NCBI GenBank assembly: GCA_035477115.1
Contig: DATIKW010000037.1
Coordinates: 1 to 27,040 of the forward strand
Length of the DNA: 27,040 nucleotides
Direction: 5' to 3'
Source of the DNA: UBA995 sp035477115
GTDB taxonomy: Bacteria; Bacillota; Sulfobacillia; UBA995
In this document: in pieces, positions 26,302 through 27,040 of the stretch
Position numbering within the stretch: the first letter of the stretch is position 1
Layout: each line of letters starts with the position of its first letter
Translations under genes and position numbers: made by a program
The notes under the pieces: generated by a model
What the model was told of the DNA's origin: nothing
Database searches by the model: none
What the model saw: only the letters and a program-made list of their open reading frames with translations

Positions 26302-27040
26302 ATGGCCGAGCACGTGCTGGCATGCCAGGGTCTTACCCGGCGCTTCGGCAGGAAGCTCGCGCTCGACGGTCTGGCGCTGGCCATTCATCCGGGCGAGGTC
26401 TACGGTCTGGCCGGACCGAACGGCGCCGGGAAGACGACCTTCCTTTCGCTGGCCTGCGGTCTCTTGCGCCCTACTCTGGGTAAGATCGCGATCCTCGGAG
26501 GCGCGCCCGCCTTGGCACTCAGGGACATCGGTCCCCACTTCCAGACGCGGGCGCTATACCCGCATGAGACCACCATCCGCAACATCCGCTTCCTTGCGGT
26601 AGCTCCCGGACGGGCCCGGGCCAATCTCGAACGCCTGGGGCTTACCGAACAGGAACTACGGCGCGAGGTCAGGACGCTGTCTTATGGCCAACAGCAACGG
26701 GTGGGGCTGGCGATCAGTCTGGCGAAACCGGCAAGAGTGTTCCTGCTCGATGAACCTGGCAATGGCCTCGACGCCTCGTCCGCCCGCGAACTGCAGGCCA
26801 TGCTCCGCGAGTTGATCGCAGCGGGCGCCGCGGCGGTCGTGGCCAGCCACGAATGGGAGTTACTGGGTCAGGCCTGCGATCGGGTCGGCATCCTCTTCGG
26901 CGGGAGGCTCGAAAGGGAACTGCGCGCCCGCGAGACCGCACATCGCAGTGCATTCCTGCTGGTGACCGACCCACGAGTCTCCGCCGCGCAGCTTGCGATC
27001 CCTCCGGTTGTGGAAGCCCGAGAACGCGGCGAAGGCCGCT
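26302..27040 (+). CDS. ABC transporter ATP-binding protein, partial (runs off right edge)
   Basis: The 246 codons visible form an ABC-2/drug-export-type ATPase of the CcmA class. They show Walker A GPNGAGKTT, a Q-loop at HFQTRALYPH, signature LSYGQQQRV, Walker B VFLLDEP and a switch histidine in VASHEW. The frame is open to the last base, so the C-terminus is missing. ATG 26302 follows GAGGAG at 8-9 nt. It begins a separate plus-strand unit with its own promoter. A membrane permease gene would be expected to follow outside the window. The cargo cannot be predicted; it is not part of the B12 importer, which already has its ATPase. Confidence 0.92.
   Translation, partial: MAEHVLACQGLTRRFGRKLALDGLALAIHPGEVYGLAGPNGAGKTTFLSLACGLLRPTLGKIAILGGAPALALRDIGPHFQTRALYPHETTIRNIRFLAVAPGRARANLERLGLTEQELRREVRTLSYGQQQRVGLAISLAKPARVFLLDEPGNGLDASSARELQAMLRELIAAGAAAVVASHEWELLGQACDRVGILFGGRLERELRARETAHRSAFLLVTDPRVSAAQLAIPPVVEARERGEGR

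Overview
The window looks like a high-GC, endospore-forming Bacillota (Clostridia/Peptococcia/Thermaerobacteria-like). The evidence is spoIVA, spoIIP and YIEGIA genes, an IspH-S1 fusion, and the Firmicutes-type order cmk / S1 protein / der / gpsA / spoIVA / HU. Starts are often GTG or TTG, and genes are often joined by 4-nt stop/start overlaps. The species cannot be named from sequence alone.

Region 1 (1-5.8 kb) is loose and accessory in character. It has a transposase N-terminus at the left edge, an MFS exporter, a catalase-peroxidase (katG), a frameshifted gene, a palindromic repeat, a tRNA-Pro(GGG) with a clear promoter, and several gene-poor gaps. All genes here lie on the minus strand.

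Region 2 (5.9-8.5 kb) holds HU and spoIVA on the minus strand and, divergent from spoIVA, a phosphoribosyltransferase on the plus strand. A sigma-E-like promoter can be read upstream of spoIVA.

Region 3 (8.5-21.5 kb) is a dense minus-strand run. In transcription order it is cmk, plsC, ispH-rpsA fusion, topB, DUF1614 membrane protein, spoIIP, YIEGIA, the small YIEGIA capping subunit, DUF512/PDZ radical SAM protein, der, plsY, gpsA. It mixes essential housekeeping genes (phospholipid synthesis, isoprenoids, CMP kinase, ribosome assembly) with sporulation-related membrane genes. Most junctions overlap, which suggests translational coupling.

Region 4 (21.5-26.1 kb) is a cobalamin-type ABC importer: btuF, btuC, and btuD with an extra C-terminal domain. 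A PflA-like radical SAM gene follows. It is headed by a cobalamin riboswitch and a good sigma-A promoter, with the same orientation and no visible terminator before region 3. A second sigma-A promoter fires the other way into a separate ABC-transporter ATPase that runs off the right edge.

The most interesting points are the riboswitch-headed run continuing into essential genes, the DUF1614-SpoIIP-YIEGIA-capping subunit-DUF512 block of poorly characterised sporulation-associated genes, the C-terminal domain on BtuD, and the transposase start site folded into a perfect hairpin. I see no CRISPR array, prophage or defence system.
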